From: Henriciella pelagia
GTDB taxonomy: Bacteria > Pseudomonadota > Alphaproteobacteria > Caulobacterales > Hyphomonadaceae
Direction: 5' to 3'
Assembly (NCBI RefSeq): GCF_002088945.1
Contig: NZ_NCSU01000016.1
Span: forward strand, 98,564-162,563
DNA length: 64,000 bases
This document shows positions 44,342 through 53,212 of the stretch, piece by piece (the stretch's first letter is position 1; each line of letters opens with the position of its first letter). A program made the translations under genes and the position numbers. The notes beneath the pieces are model-generated. The model was not told the DNA's origin and made no database searches. It saw only the letters and a list, made by a program, of their open reading frames with translations.

Positions 44342-44464
44342 CGGTGCGCTCATGATGCGTCGCCGCATCAGGCTTCCCGTCAGGACCATCCTGCTGGCAC
44401 TGAAGGCGTGGGGCGAAACCCACGTGCTGGAAGCAGGCTAGCGCTCTGATTTCAATGTAAAGAA

Positions 44465-44679
44465 CCCCACCCCGACCCTCCCCTGAGGGGAGGGGGATGG
44501 CGTTTCGCGGGGATGCTCAACTTCCGCACACGGCCTCGTGGTTCGACTTCGCTCACCATGTCGGCCTTTGAGACGTCAGAAACAGCCCGACATGGTGAGC
44601 GAAGTCGAACCACGGCGGGCGAATAGCGCAAACATCTGAAACCATCGCCCCCTCCCCACTGGGGAGGGTCGGGGTGGGG
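44465..44679. repeat. nested palindromic element: G-tract arms around a 74-bp hairpin
   Basis: The outer arms are CCCCACCCCGACCCTCCCC (44465-44483) and its exact complement GGGGAGGGTCGGGGTGGGG (44661-44679). Inside are TGGTTCGACTTCGCTCACCA.. (44539-44560) and its inverted copy (44591-44612), 30 bases apart with TCGG/CCGA extending the stem. This is the best nested example in the window. The 44171-44756 gap holds nothing else I can support. Confidence 0.9.
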
Positions 44680-44756
44680 CTTCGAAGCGCCCGGCAATCA
44701 GTCCAGTGGACTGGTTTCAGCGTGGAAGGCCGCGGCAGCGGCAGAAGCGCCCCGCT

Positions 44757-45311
44757 CTAGCTCTCTTCCGCGATCTTCTCGTGCAGCCAGGCAGCATGTC
44801 GAGGCGCTTTCTTCGTGCGCGACCACTCGTCCAGCATGTCTTCGGCCACCGATTTCAGCGAGCTCATCTGCTCCGGCGTGCCGATATTGCAAGCAAGCTC
44901 GAGCCGGTGTCCATTCGGGTCAAAGAAATAGATCGACTTGAAGATGCCGTGATGCGTCGGGCCGACAACCTCCAGCCCGCGGCTCTCTGCGCGTGCCTTG
45001 GCGTTCATCAGATCATCCATGGTCGCGACCTTGAAGGCGATATGCTGGACCCATTGCGGCGTGTTCTCGTCGCGGCCCATATCCTTCTGGTTCGGCAGCT
45101 CGAAAAAGGCGAGCACATTGCCATTCCCGGCATCGAGGAAGACGTGCATATACGGGTCATACGCGCCCGTGGACGGCACATGGTCCTCTGCAATGGCGAG
45201 CTGGAAATCCATGCCCAGCACATCCTTGTAGAACTCCACCGTCTCCTTCGCATCCTTGCAGCGATAGGCGACGTGATGAACGCCTTGAAGATTGGGGGCT
45301 GCTTGGCTCAT
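44757..45311 (-). CDS. VOC family (glyoxalase/dioxygenase superfamily) protein
   Basis: ATG 45311 directly follows GGAGGAAACAGA, giving 184 residues; the longer frame to 45410 has no start support. The fold has paired beta-alpha-beta-beta-beta modules. Probable metal ligands are His in GVHHVAYRC (10-18), His in QHIAFKV (about 88) and Glu in RLELACN (about 139). The family includes glyoxalases, epimerases and extradiol dioxygenases. It overlaps the preceding small membrane gene by ATGA and lies in the hpd operon, so a role on an aromatic or tyrosine-derived intermediate is plausible but unproven. Confidence 0.85.
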   Translation of the reverse strand: MSQAAPNLQGVHHVAYRCKDAKETVEFYKDVLGMDFQLAIAEDHVPSTGAYDPYMHVFLDAGNGNVLAFFELPNQKDMGRDENTPQWVQHIAFKVATMDDLMNAKARAESRGLEVVGPTHHGIFKSIYFFDPNGHRLELACNIGTPEQMSSLKSVAEDMLDEWSRTKKAPRHAAWLHEKIAEES

Positions 45312-45538
45312 TCTGTTTCCTCCGATATCTCGGTTTTCTTCGGAAAGAACTTGTATCCGACCGACCAGCCGGCAAGTCCGGCAAGGGCGCCAAACAGGGC
45401 GGCCCGCCACGGATCGCCAAATGGCATGAAGCCGAACCGGACATCCGCCACCAGCAGGCCTGCGCAGATGATGAACGCGATCGAAGCCGCCAGAAGGTTG
45501 GGCTTCAGACCCCGTTGCATTCTTCGACGTTCCCGCAT
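45308..45538 (-). CDS. small membrane protein, unknown function
   Basis: This 76-residue protein follows GGGAGGAGTTGAA. It has a basic N-terminus (MRERRRMQRG), two hydrophobic helices (about 13-31 and 43-63, with the short loop FGFMPFGDPWRA) and a charged tail. I do not recognise a family. It lies between an isoprenylcysteine-methyltransferase-like gene (15-base gap) and the VOC gene (ATGA overlap), so it is translated from the hpd transcript. Confidence 0.65.
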   Translation of the reverse strand: MRERRRMQRGLKPNLLAASIAFIICAGLLVADVRFGFMPFGDPWRAALFGALAGLAGWSVGYKFFPKKTEISEETE

Positions 45539-45553
45539 TTCAACTCCTCCCGT

Positions 45554-46000
45554 TCAGATCCAGCGCCGCACACGCTTGCAATAGGCGTCGTAATCGCTTC
45601 CGAAGCGCGCGCGCAACGCGGCTTCCTCTGGCTTGATCTGCATCTCGTTTATATACCACACCGCAACTGGCAGGAGCACTAGTCCTGCACTCCAGCCCGC
45701 TGCGATGCAGATGCCGAACGCGACAAGCGCCATGCCGAGATACATCGGATTGCGACTGATCCTGTAGATGCCGCCACTGACCAGCGCGCTGGCCTTCGAC
45801 GGGTCCAGCGGATTGACCGTCGTCTTCTTGGCGCGAAACCCGGTGAGGGCGAGGATCAGCAGGACCGATCCACACAGGAAGCCAATCGTGGCCAGGAGGA
45901 TCTGTCCGGAAAAAGCAAAGCCGGTCGCCGGTACAAATCGCTCAACGGCCCATCCGATGAGGACCGGCTCGGCAAAGACCAATGGCGGCGGTATCTTCAA
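45554..46000 (-). CDS. isoprenylcysteine carboxyl methyltransferase-like (ICMT/PEMT) membrane protein
   Basis: This 148-residue protein has four hydrophobic segments and the family's C-terminal signature [14 protein letters not shown] (77-90), then [23 protein letters not shown]. Such proteins bind S-adenosylmethionine in the membrane; most bacterial members have no known substrate. The only usable start in frame is a TTG at 46000 that overlaps the hpd stop (TTGA), implying coupled translation. Confidence 0.82.
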   Translation of the reverse strand: MKIPPPLVFAEPVLIGWAVERFVPATGFAFSGQILLATIGFLCGSVLLILALTGFRAKKTTVNPLDPSKASALVSGGIYRISRNPMYLGMALVAFGICIAAGWSAGLVLLPVAVWYINEMQIKPEEAALRARFGSDYDAYCKRVRRWI

Positions 46001-47103
46001 GCGTTTTCCTTCTCATCGACCTTCAGCGCCCCGCGCTTGATCTGGTCGCGCTCCATCGACTCAAACAGAGCCTTGAAATTACCCTCTCCGAAGCCCTGGC
46101 GATAGTCTCCGACGCGCTGGATGAACTCAAAGAAGACCGGCCCGATCTGTGTTTCCGCAAAGATCTGCAGCAGCAGGCGCGGCTCGCCGCCTTCGGTCGT
46201 GCCGTCGAGTAGGATGCCACGCTTCTTCAGCTCGGCGACATCGCGGCCATGGCCTGGCAGGCGCTCATCCAGCATCTCGTAATAGGTGTCCGGCGGCGGC
46301 GTCATGAACGGCACGCCGAGCTTTTCCAGCCTGTCCCAGCAGGCCACGAGGTCGTCACAGATCAGCGCGATATGCTGGATGCCTTCGCCATTATATTCGC
46401 GCAGGAACTCCTCGATCTGGCCCTTGCCGCCCTCGCCTTCCTCGTTCAGCGGAATGCGGATTTTTCCGTCCGGTGCGGTCAGCGCCTTGGAGGTCAGGCC
46501 GGTATATTCCCCCTTGATATCAAAATACCGGATCTCCTTGAAATTGAACAGTTTCTCATAGAAATCCGCCCAGTACTTCATGCGGCCATTATAGACGTTG
46601 TGGGTCAGGTGATCGATCAGCTTGAAGCCTGCCCCTTCGGGATGCTTTTCGACGCCCGGCAGGTACTCAAAATCGATGTCATAAATGGAGAGGCCATCGC
46701 CCTCATCATCATAGCGGTCGATGAGATAGATCAGCGAATGGCCGATGCCGCGAATGGCAGGAAGCTTCAGCTCCATCGGGCCGACCGGCACATCGCATGG
46801 CTCGGCGCCCTGCGCGATGAGGTGGTCATAGGCCTGTCTGGCATTCTTTACACGAAAGCCCATTCCGCAGGCCGACGGGCCATGCTCGCGCGAGAAATAA
46901 TAGGCCGGTGAGCCCTTCTCGTAATTGGTGATGAGGTTGATGCCGCCCTGACGCCAGAGCTCAACGTCCTTTGAGCGGTGACGGGCCACTTTCGTGAAGC
47001 CGATCGTCTCGAAGACCTTCTCCAGATGGCCCTTTTCGGGCGCAGAAAATTCGATGAATTCAAAGCCGTCGAGGCCAGCCGGATTTTCAAACAGGTCTGC
47101 CAT
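45997..47103 (-). CDS. hpd: 4-hydroxyphenylpyruvate dioxygenase
   Basis: This 368-residue enzyme follows AGGAGGTTAAGCAC. It converts 4-hydroxyphenylpyruvate to homogentisate in tyrosine degradation. Iron ligands His165 (DHLTHN), His244 (GIQHIAL) and Glu326 (FFEFIQR) have exactly the spacing of the Pseudomonas enzyme (161, 240, 322). The C-terminal [18 protein letters not shown] helix is present, and length is normal. It is the first gene of a four-gene unit and is divergent from a MarR regulator across a 78-base region with a clear inverted repeat. Confidence 0.96.
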   Translation of the reverse strand: MADLFENPAGLDGFEFIEFSAPEKGHLEKVFETIGFTKVARHRSKDVELWRQGGINLITNYEKGSPAYYFSREHGPSACGMGFRVKNARQAYDHLIAQGAEPCDVPVGPMELKLPAIRGIGHSLIYLIDRYDDEGDGLSIYDIDFEYLPGVEKHPEGAGFKLIDHLTHNVYNGRMKYWADFYEKLFNFKEIRYFDIKGEYTGLTSKALTAPDGKIRIPLNEEGEGGKGQIEEFLREYNGEGIQHIALICDDLVACWDRLEKLGVPFMTPPPDTYYEMLDERLPGHGRDVAELKKRGILLDGTTEGGEPRLLLQIFAETQIGPVFFEFIQRVGDYRQGFGEGNFKALFESMERDQIKRGALKVDEKENA

Positions 47104-47134
47104 GTGCTTAACCTCCTAAGATTGTTGTCATCAG

Positions 47135-47156
47135 AATAGTTGCATTTGAAACTATT
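47135..47156. promoter_or_regulatory. MarR-type operator, AATAGTT-N8-AACTATT
   Basis: This perfect 7+7 inverted repeat with an 8-base spacer (GCATTTGA) is centred between the divergent hpd and marR genes. Size and AT-rich arms match MarR-family operators. It would let the regulator control both hpd and itself. Confidence 0.7.
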
Positions 47157-47181
47157 ATCAAGTTTGGAGACGAAATAACGG

Positions 47182-47661
47182 ATGAGTGACGCCAGCGGCA
47201 AACCCGCCCCAACCCTCAAGCTCGACAGCTTCCTGCCCTACAGGCTGTCGGTGTTGTCGAATGCAGTCTCCCGCAAGATTGCGGACATGTATGAGCGCGA
47301 ATTCGAGATCTCGATCTGGCAGTGGCGCATCCTGGCTGTCCTCGGTGAGAGCGAAGGCCTCACTTCGACCGAAGTCGCCAACCGGACCCTGATGGACAAG
47401 CCCGCTGTCAGCCGCGCCACCGCCACCCTGCTTGATCGCGGCCTTCTCTCACGCACCTCCGACACGTCGGACCGGCGCAAGGCCGCCCTGCGCCTGACGA
47501 AGAAGGGCCGGGAGATTTATAACGCCATCCTGCCGCGGGCGCTCGCCTATGAACATGACCTTCTGTCCTCCATCAGCGCGGAGGAGGTGGCAACGCTTCA
47601 CGGCTTGCTAACCAGACTTTCCCATATTGCCTCGCCAGACAGGGACCTCTGGTCCGAATAA
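47182..47661 (+). CDS. MarR family transcriptional regulator (likely hpd repressor)
   Basis: This 159-residue regulator has the winged-helix core around 45-115: SIWQWRILAVLGESEGLT, then recognition helix DKPAVSRATATL, then the wing SRTSDTSDRRKAALRL. The dimer helices are terminal. MarR proteins usually repress and release DNA on binding a phenolic ligand, which suits control of 4-hydroxyphenylpyruvate catabolism. The operator candidate lies 26 bases upstream of its start and between it and hpd. Confidence 0.92.
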   Translation: MSDASGKPAPTLKLDSFLPYRLSVLSNAVSRKIADMYEREFEISIWQWRILAVLGESEGLTSTEVANRTLMDKPAVSRATATLLDRGLLSRTSDTSDRRKAALRLTKKGREIYNAILPRALAYEHDLLSSISAEEVATLHGLLTRLSHIASPDRDLWSE

Positions 47662-47684
47662 AAGACGTCTAGGGGGACAGTCCA

Positions 47685-48758
47685 ATGAGCATGCAGGCGG
47701 TGATGAGCGTCTACTTCGACGAGATCCGGAGCAGACGGCCGGAATTTGAAAGCGCTGTCGCGATCTGGGCCGACAAGCTTTCGCCAGAGCTGGAGCGGAT
47801 GGAAGTCGACCGCAAGGCCGTCATCAACAAGGCCACCCGTCGCACCATGATCGTGGCAGCCATCGTGCTCGCGGGCCTCCTGGTGCTCACCTGGCAGTTC
47901 GGCTTTACCGCCATGTTCCCGTTCGGCTTCTTCGCCGGCATCCTGGTGACCTTCCTGCTGTCCTCGGCGGTCTGGGTGCCGGTCTTCTCCATGAAATCGC
48001 AGACCAAGCAGCTCGTCGTCAGCGCCGCCTGTGAGCCGTTCGGCTTCACCTATGACACGCTGCACCATGACATGAAGTCGGTCTCCGACCTGCGCAGCCT
48101 CGGGACCTGGATCAAGGCCAATTCCGGCAATCTCACCGCCACCAGCGTCCCGCCCACGCCGGCCTTTGACCGGCTGAAGGATGCCGGCCTGATGCCCTCC
48201 TATGACAGTCGCAAATTCGAGGACCTGATCACCGGACAGCGTGCCGCCGCAGACTTCACAATGGTCGAGTGCAAGCTCACCGAGCAGCAGGGCTCCGGCA
48301 AGAACCGGCGCACCGTCACCAAGTTCCAGGGCCTTCTCTTCAACGTCGAATATCCCGACCGCTTCATGGGCCGCACCATCATCGCGCGAGACAAATGGTG
48401 GAAGCGCGGCAAGGGCGCCGGAGACCTGCAGCGCGTCGACCTCGTCTCGAAAGAACTTGAAGACGCCTTCACCGTCCACTCCACAGACCAGGTCGAGGCC
48501 CGTACCCTGCTCACGCCAGACCGGATGGAGCGCCTGCTCGCCCTGGAGCGTCACTTCAAGGGTGGCAAGCTGCGCGGCATCTTCGAGGACGGGCACATGA
48601 CACTCGCCCTTGAGGCGAAAGACCAGTTCGAGGCGGGCTCCATTTTCAAGCCCCTCGTCGACCCCAATCGCTTCATAAACACGCTGACCGAAATCGGCCT
48701 CGTCTGCGACGTGATTGACGGCTTTCTCACGCGTGAGTGGGTGCAGGACAAACTGTAA
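47685..48758 (+). CDS. DUF3137 domain membrane protein
   Basis: This 357-residue protein follows AGGGGGACAG. It has an N-terminal helical part, two adjacent transmembrane helices (about 55-100, TRRTMIVAAIVLAGLLVLTW), and a large soluble domain of the DUF3137 family. That domain includes the LTEQQGSGKNRRTVTKFQG loop, a short form often seen in Galanin/DUF3137 proteins. Function is unknown. It is 24 bases after marR on the same strand, but no functional link is evident. Confidence 0.82.
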   Translation: MSMQAVMSVYFDEIRSRRPEFESAVAIWADKLSPELERMEVDRKAVINKATRRTMIVAAIVLAGLLVLTWQFGFTAMFPFGFFAGILVTFLLSSAVWVPVFSMKSQTKQLVVSAACEPFGFTYDTLHHDMKSVSDLRSLGTWIKANSGNLTATSVPPTPAFDRLKDAGLMPSYDSRKFEDLITGQRAAADFTMVECKLTEQQGSGKNRRTVTKFQGLLFNVEYPDRFMGRTIIARDKWWKRGKGAGDLQRVDLVSKELEDAFTVHSTDQVEARTLLTPDRMERLLALERHFKGGKLRGIFEDGHMTLALEAKDQFEAGSIFKPLVDPNRFINTLTEIGLVCDVIDGFLTREWVQDKL

Positions 48759-48900
48759 CGCCCGCTACAGCGGACTTCCTTAACCATCTGGCACAGATCC
48801 TGCTTTTCCCCGATCGGGGGAATTTCACATATCTGCGCAAGCGGATGTTGTGGATATTCTGGAATACAGGGGTCGCGCTGAAACGATCGGAACACGAAGC

Positions 48901-50421
48901 ATGGCCGACGGGCTTCAAAATATTGGCATCCCTGCCAGTCCGGATTTCAACTTTCCAGCTGCCAGTGCGCGCGCTGACGAGGTGAGCTTTGCCGCCGCCG
49001 AATCCCGGATTCGCAATCAGAGCCGGATCATCAACCGGCCAACCCTGCGCCTTGCGCAACAGACCGCTGACATTGTCGCAGGCTTCGCCATGGCGACGCT
49101 CGCCATCTATGTTGCCGGCCTGCACTGGCTGACCTCATCCGTCGCGCAGATCCTGCCCTTTGCCCTTATCCCGCTGGCGATCAGCCTGGGCCTGCGCAAT
49201 ACCGACTGCTATCGCCTGTCCTATAGCCGTCCCGTTATCGACCACATGTTCCGCGTTGCGACAGGCTGCGGCCTTCCGCTTGCCCTGCTCGGCGTCGCGG
49301 TCCTGACCGTCTACGCCCCCCACCATGCCCGCGCCGTGCTCGGTGCGTCCTATCTCGCCTTTGCTTTCATTCTGGTGCTGCACGCTCACTTCGTCGTGAT
49401 CTTCAAGATACTGACACGCCGGGGCAGCTTCTCGGAGAATGTCGTCCTCGTCGGTGCGACCGCCAATGCCCAGCGCCTGCTGGAGCGCAATCAGGACACG
49501 CGCGAATTGAACGTCGTCGGCGTCTTCGATGACCGCATGTCCCGCGCGCCCGCCGCACTTGGCAGCGTGCCGGTGCTTGGCCGCGTCGATGACCTGATGA
49601 ACTGGGACCGCCTGCCGGACATTGACCGCATCGTCGTCACCGTCACCTCCGACGCCCGCGAACGCGTCCGCACCCTGATCAGCCGCCTGCGCGTCCTGCC
49701 ACAGCGTGTCGTCCTGCTGCTCGACCTTGAGGGCTTCGACCCGGAAACCGAAAGCCTCTCGGAAATCGCCCGCTCGCCCGCCGCCTATGTCTCAGGCGCG
49801 CCGAACGATCTCAGCCGGGCTGTCGTCAAGCGGGCCGCAGACCTCGTCTTCGCATCTCTGATGCTGGTCGCCTTCTCGCCGCTCCTCCTGCTGACAGCGC
49901 TCGCCATCAAGCTGGAAAGCCCCGGCCCGGTCTTCTTCCGCCAGAAGCGGCACGGCTTCAACAACCAGATCATCCGCGTCTGGAAGTTCCGCTCCATGAA
50001 GCACAATCCGTCCGCTGCCGAGAAAATCACCAGCCAGACCACAGCGCATGACCCCCGCGTGACCCGCGTCGGCCGCATCATCCGCGCAACCTCCATCGAC
50101 GAGCTGCCGCAGCTGATCAACGTGCTGACCGGCGAGATGTCGATTGTCGGCCCGCGCCCGCACGCCATCGGCATGACAGCCGAGGATGCCGAAGTCCAGA
50201 ACCTCGTCGGCGACTATGCCCATCGCCACCGCGTCAAACCCGGCATTACCGGCTGGGCCCAGATCAATGGCTCGCGCGGCCCCGTTCATACCGGCGCCGG
50301 CGTTCGCGAGCGCGTCCGCCTCGATATGGAATATGTGAACCGGTACTCCTTCTGGTTCGACGTGTTCATCATGCTCGCAACAGCCCCCTGCCTGCTCGGC
50401 GACTGGAAAAAGCAACGATAG
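48901..50421 (+). CDS. hfsE: polyprenyl-phosphate sugar phosphotransferase, HfsE-like (initiating enzyme)
   Basis: I take ATG 48901 (506 residues); a GTG at 48850 adds 17 residues. Four membrane helices (about 50-160), a CoA-binding-like middle domain and a fifth helix lead into the catalytic C-terminus. That part holds FRQKRHGFNNQIIRVWKFRS, DELPQLINVLTGEMSIVGPR, KPGITGWAQING and an EYVNRYSFWFDVFI-type ending. This is the PHPT family (WcaJ, PssY, HfsE), which loads the first sugar phosphate onto undecaprenyl phosphate. The neighbouring deacetylase, Wzz- and Wza-like genes identify a holdfast-type locus. The gene symbol is by context, since PssY/PssZ are close relatives. Confidence 0.88.
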   Translation: MADGLQNIGIPASPDFNFPAASARADEVSFAAAESRIRNQSRIINRPTLRLAQQTADIVAGFAMATLAIYVAGLHWLTSSVAQILPFALIPLAISLGLRNTDCYRLSYSRPVIDHMFRVATGCGLPLALLGVAVLTVYAPHHARAVLGASYLAFAFILVLHAHFVVIFKILTRRGSFSENVVLVGATANAQRLLERNQDTRELNVVGVFDDRMSRAPAALGSVPVLGRVDDLMNWDRLPDIDRIVVTVTSDARERVRTLISRLRVLPQRVVLLLDLEGFDPETESLSEIARSPAAYVSGAPNDLSRAVVKRAADLVFASLMLVAFSPLLLLTALAIKLESPGPVFFRQKRHGFNNQIIRVWKFRSMKHNPSAAEKITSQTTAHDPRVTRVGRIIRATSIDELPQLINVLTGEMSIVGPRPHAIGMTAEDAEVQNLVGDYAHRHRVKPGITGWAQINGSRGPVHTGAGVRERVRLDMEYVNRYSFWFDVFIMLATAPCLLGDWKKQR

Positions 50422-51411
50422 ATGGCTGACACTGGAACCTTCTTCCCGCAGGCCCATGACGGCCTGCCGCTGATCCGCACCGATGCCGGCGAAGCCGTGC
50501 TGTCGAACGGCATTTCGGGTGACGCGGCGCTCAGCATCTGCGTGCCCTGCTACAGGGACAGCGCCGCCCCGCTGGCCGCGACCCTGTCGCGCCTGCCCGG
50601 CGCCCGCCAGACGGCCCTGCTCTTCTTCGATGACGGCTCCGGCGACGAAGACATGTCCAGGGCTCTGGCGCGGCATGTCATGGCCCATCCCGGCCCGGCG
50701 CGTCTCATCACCTCGCCGCGCAATGTCGGACGCTCCGAAGCCCGCAACCGGCTCACCGCGCTCGCTGAGACAGACTGGATCCTCTTCCTCGACGCCGATA
50801 TGTGCCCGGACAATGAGTGGTTCCTCACCCGCTATCTGAAGGCGCTGCGCGAGTCAGACGGCCCGTCGCTGATTGCGGGCGGGTTCAGCCTCAGACAGGT
50901 CGCTCCCACGACACCGACCGGCCTGCATTACGCCCAGTCGATCCGCTCCGAATGCCTGCCTGCCAGCATTCGCCGGCAGGAACCCGGTCGCTACGTCTTT
51001 ACCTCCAACATCCTCGTCCACGCCGACATACTGGACGCCGTCACCTTCGATGAAGGCTTCACAGGCTGGGGCTGGGAGGATGTCGACTGGGGCCTGCGCG
51101 TCGCGGAGCGCTTCCCCGTCACCCATATCGACAATACCGCGACCCATCTCGGCCTCGACGCGACCGAAACCCTGATGGCCAAGTTTGGCGGCTCGGGTGC
51201 CAATTTCGCACGCCTTGCAGAGCGCCATCCCGAAGCCGTCAGGTCCATGCGGCTCTTCCGCATGGCAAACCGCCTCCGCCGCCTGCCGGGCCGCAGCCTG
51301 CTTCGCCAGGTCACCCGTCATGTCGCGGCGGAGACAAGGCTTCCGATGAAACTTCGCCTGACCGCGCTGAAAACCTATCGCGCCCTCGAATACGCAGAGC
51401 ACCTCTCATGA
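50422..51411 (+). CDS. family 2 glycosyltransferase
   Basis: This 329-residue GT2 protein starts directly after the hfsE stop. It has SICVPCYRD (38-46), the sugar-nucleotide-binding region ITSPRNVGRSEARNR and the metal motif FLDADMCPD (122-130). GFTGWGWEDVDWGLR, typical of the galactosyltransferase-like C-terminal half, follows. It adds a sugar to the lipid-linked repeat on the cytoplasmic face and could correspond to HfsG- or HfsL-type transferases. It overlaps the deacetylase gene by ATGA. Confidence 0.88.
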   Translation: MADTGTFFPQAHDGLPLIRTDAGEAVLSNGISGDAALSICVPCYRDSAAPLAATLSRLPGARQTALLFFDDGSGDEDMSRALARHVMAHPGPARLITSPRNVGRSEARNRLTALAETDWILFLDADMCPDNEWFLTRYLKALRESDGPSLIAGGFSLRQVAPTTPTGLHYAQSIRSECLPASIRRQEPGRYVFTSNILVHADILDAVTFDEGFTGWGWEDVDWGLRVAERFPVTHIDNTATHLGLDATETLMAKFGGSGANFARLAERHPEAVRSMRLFRMANRLRRLPGRSLLRQVTRHVAAETRLPMKLRLTALKTYRALEYAEHLS

Positions 51412-52193
51412 CCGCCCAGGCCCTCGCAGACTATGTTCCCGATCGCTCCCTCGCGGCAAAGATCCGCCGCCGCCTGACCCGCTGGCAGGTCGCCGCCCCG
51501 CTCAGCGTCCAGCCGCGCGAGACCTATATCTGCTTCACCTTTGACGACTTCCCGAAATCGGCCGCCGATACGGGCGCGGAAATCCTCGATGAAGTCGGCG
51601 CGAAGGGCGGCTATTATGCCTGCACCGGCATGGCCGGAACCACCGGCACGATGGGCGACCTGTTCGATGAGCGCGACCTCGCACCGCTCACTGCTGCGGG
51701 CCATGAAATCTGCGCCCATACCGAAAGCCATATCGACTGCGCCCGTACATCCATGAAGGACGTCCTCATTGATATCGACACCAATCTCGCGCGCCTCAGG
51801 GAGATGGGCCACACCCTGCCCGTCACCCAGTTCGCCTGGCCTTATGGCGAGACGAGCGCCGGGCTGAAACCGGCCCTGACGACCAAGTTCGAGGCCGTTC
51901 GCGGCATCCTGCCGGGGGTCAACAACAAGGGCGCGGACCTGATGCAGCTCTCGGCCTATGAGCTTGATGCAGACGAGGCGAGCACCGCCCGCGCCGCCGC
52001 CGCCATCGAGGCCGCGGCGAGAAACCCGACCTGGCTGTTTGTGTTCACGCATGATGTGCGCCAGAATGGCAGTCCTTGGGGGACAACACCTGACAGCCTG
52101 AGACGCCTCGTTCGCCTTGCCCGCGACACGGGCGCGAATCTGGTAACGCCTTCACGCGCCGTTCAGGAAATACTCGGTAAGGACCCGGCATGA
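51408..52193 (+). CDS. hfsH: polysaccharide deacetylase, HfsH-like
   Basis: This 261-residue NodB-type deacetylase has FTFDDFP with Asp46-Asp47, and HTESH with metal ligands His104 and His108. Later are FAWPYGETS (the Arg/Pro motif region) and WLFVFTHDV with the catalytic His. No signal peptide is seen, consistent with the cytoplasmic HfsH that deacetylates N-acetylglucosamine in holdfast repeat units and makes the material cohesive. It lies between two glycosyltransferase genes and overlaps both by ATGA. Confidence 0.87.
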   Translation: MTAQALADYVPDRSLAAKIRRRLTRWQVAAPLSVQPRETYICFTFDDFPKSAADTGAEILDEVGAKGGYYACTGMAGTTGTMGDLFDERDLAPLTAAGHEICAHTESHIDCARTSMKDVLIDIDTNLARLREMGHTLPVTQFAWPYGETSAGLKPALTTKFEAVRGILPGVNNKGADLMQLSAYELDADEASTARAAAAIEAAARNPTWLFVFTHDVRQNGSPWGTTPDSLRRLVRLARDTGANLVTPSRAVQEILGKDPA

Positions 52194-53212
52194 GCCCGAA
52201 GGACATCACAGTTGTCATCCCGACCTATAACAGGCCGGAAAGCCTGCACCGGGCCGTCGAAAGCCTGTTCTGGCAATCTGTGCGCAAAGAGGGCTTTACG
52301 GTCCTGATTGCCGATAACTCTGCAGAGGCATCCGCTCGCTTTGCATTCGACGCGCTTGTCGGAAAGGCTCCCGAAGGCATCACGCTTCACTATGTCCACG
52401 CGCCAGCGCCCGGCGTCGCCAATGCCCGCAACGCCGCCATGGACGCGCTCACCACACAGCTTGTTGCCTTCCTCGACGATGACCAGTCCGCCCCGGTCCA
52501 CTGGCTGGAAGAACTGCTCGCAACCTATGAAGGCTATGGCGCGGCCGTGACCTTCGGCCCGATCTCGGCAGAACTTCCAGACGACATTACAACGCACCGG
52601 TCCTATTTCGAAGACTTTTTCGGCCGCGAACCACGCCTGCGCGAAGGCTTCGTCGACAAGCCCTATGGCTGCGGCAACTCCCTGCTCGACACGCATCAGA
52701 TCCCCGGCGGCAAGCCCTGGTTCGACATCAGGATGAATGAAGTCGGCGGTGAGGATGACCTGCTCTGGGCCCGGCTGAAACAGGCCGGACGCAAATTCGC
52801 CTGGGCCCCGAAAGCCACCTGCTACGAACATCCCCTGCCCCAGCGCGTGACCCTCTCCTATACGCTGCGCCGGGCCCTCGCCTACGGCCAGGGGCCCTGC
52901 ACGCTCGCACGTCGGGCCGATCCACCGCGCTATGCCAGCCTCGCCATGTGGATGGGCATCGGCGCGGGCAAGTTCGCGCTGCACGGCCTCAAATGGCTGG
53001 CCCTCTGGGCCGTCCGCCACCCTGACCGCGCCTTTGAACTCGACAAGGCCATTCGCGGCCTCGGAAAGGTCCTGTTCTGGAAAGAGATGAAATTCTACGG
53101 TGCCGCCACGGTCAGCCAGCGCCCCGCCCCGGCCAGGCCCGCCGTTTCAGCGGATGCGAACGATAGAGGGGCGAGCCGCCATACGCGCGAGCCGCTCCCC
53201 GCGAACCGCTAG
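52190..53212 (+). CDS. family 2 glycosyltransferase
   Basis: This 340-residue GT2 protein has ITVVIPTYNRPESLHRAVES (6-25), GVANARNAAMDA and the metal motif FLDDDQS (about 101-107). A middle segment DDLLWARLKQAGRKFAWAPK and a hydrophobic C-terminal stretch (about 245-265) suggest membrane association. Its last 66 bases overlap the convergent polymerase gene. It is probably a second holdfast-repeat transferase; the sugar cannot be read. Confidence 0.88.
   Translation: MSPKDITVVIPTYNRPESLHRAVESLFWQSVRKEGFTVLIADNSAEASARFAFDALVGKAPEGITLHYVHAPAPGVANARNAAMDALTTQLVAFLDDDQSAPVHWLEELLATYEGYGAAVTFGPISAELPDDITTHRSYFEDFFGREPRLREGFVDKPYGCGNSLLDTHQIPGGKPWFDIRMNEVGGEDDLLWARLKQAGRKFAWAPKATCYEHPLPQRVTLSYTLRRALAYGQGPCTLARRADPPRYASLAMWMGIGAGKFALHGLKWLALWAVRHPDRAFELDKAIRGLGKVLFWKEMKFYGAATVSQRPAPARPAVSADANDRGASRHTREPLPANR

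Noticed and set aside
44223..44441. 72-residue frame after the response regulator
   Set aside because: Part of it is encoded by a repeat-family unit (44311-44341), and no conserved feature is seen.
47142..47149. GCATTTGA spacer as a separate binding site
   Set aside because: It is only the asymmetric centre of the MarR operator candidate.
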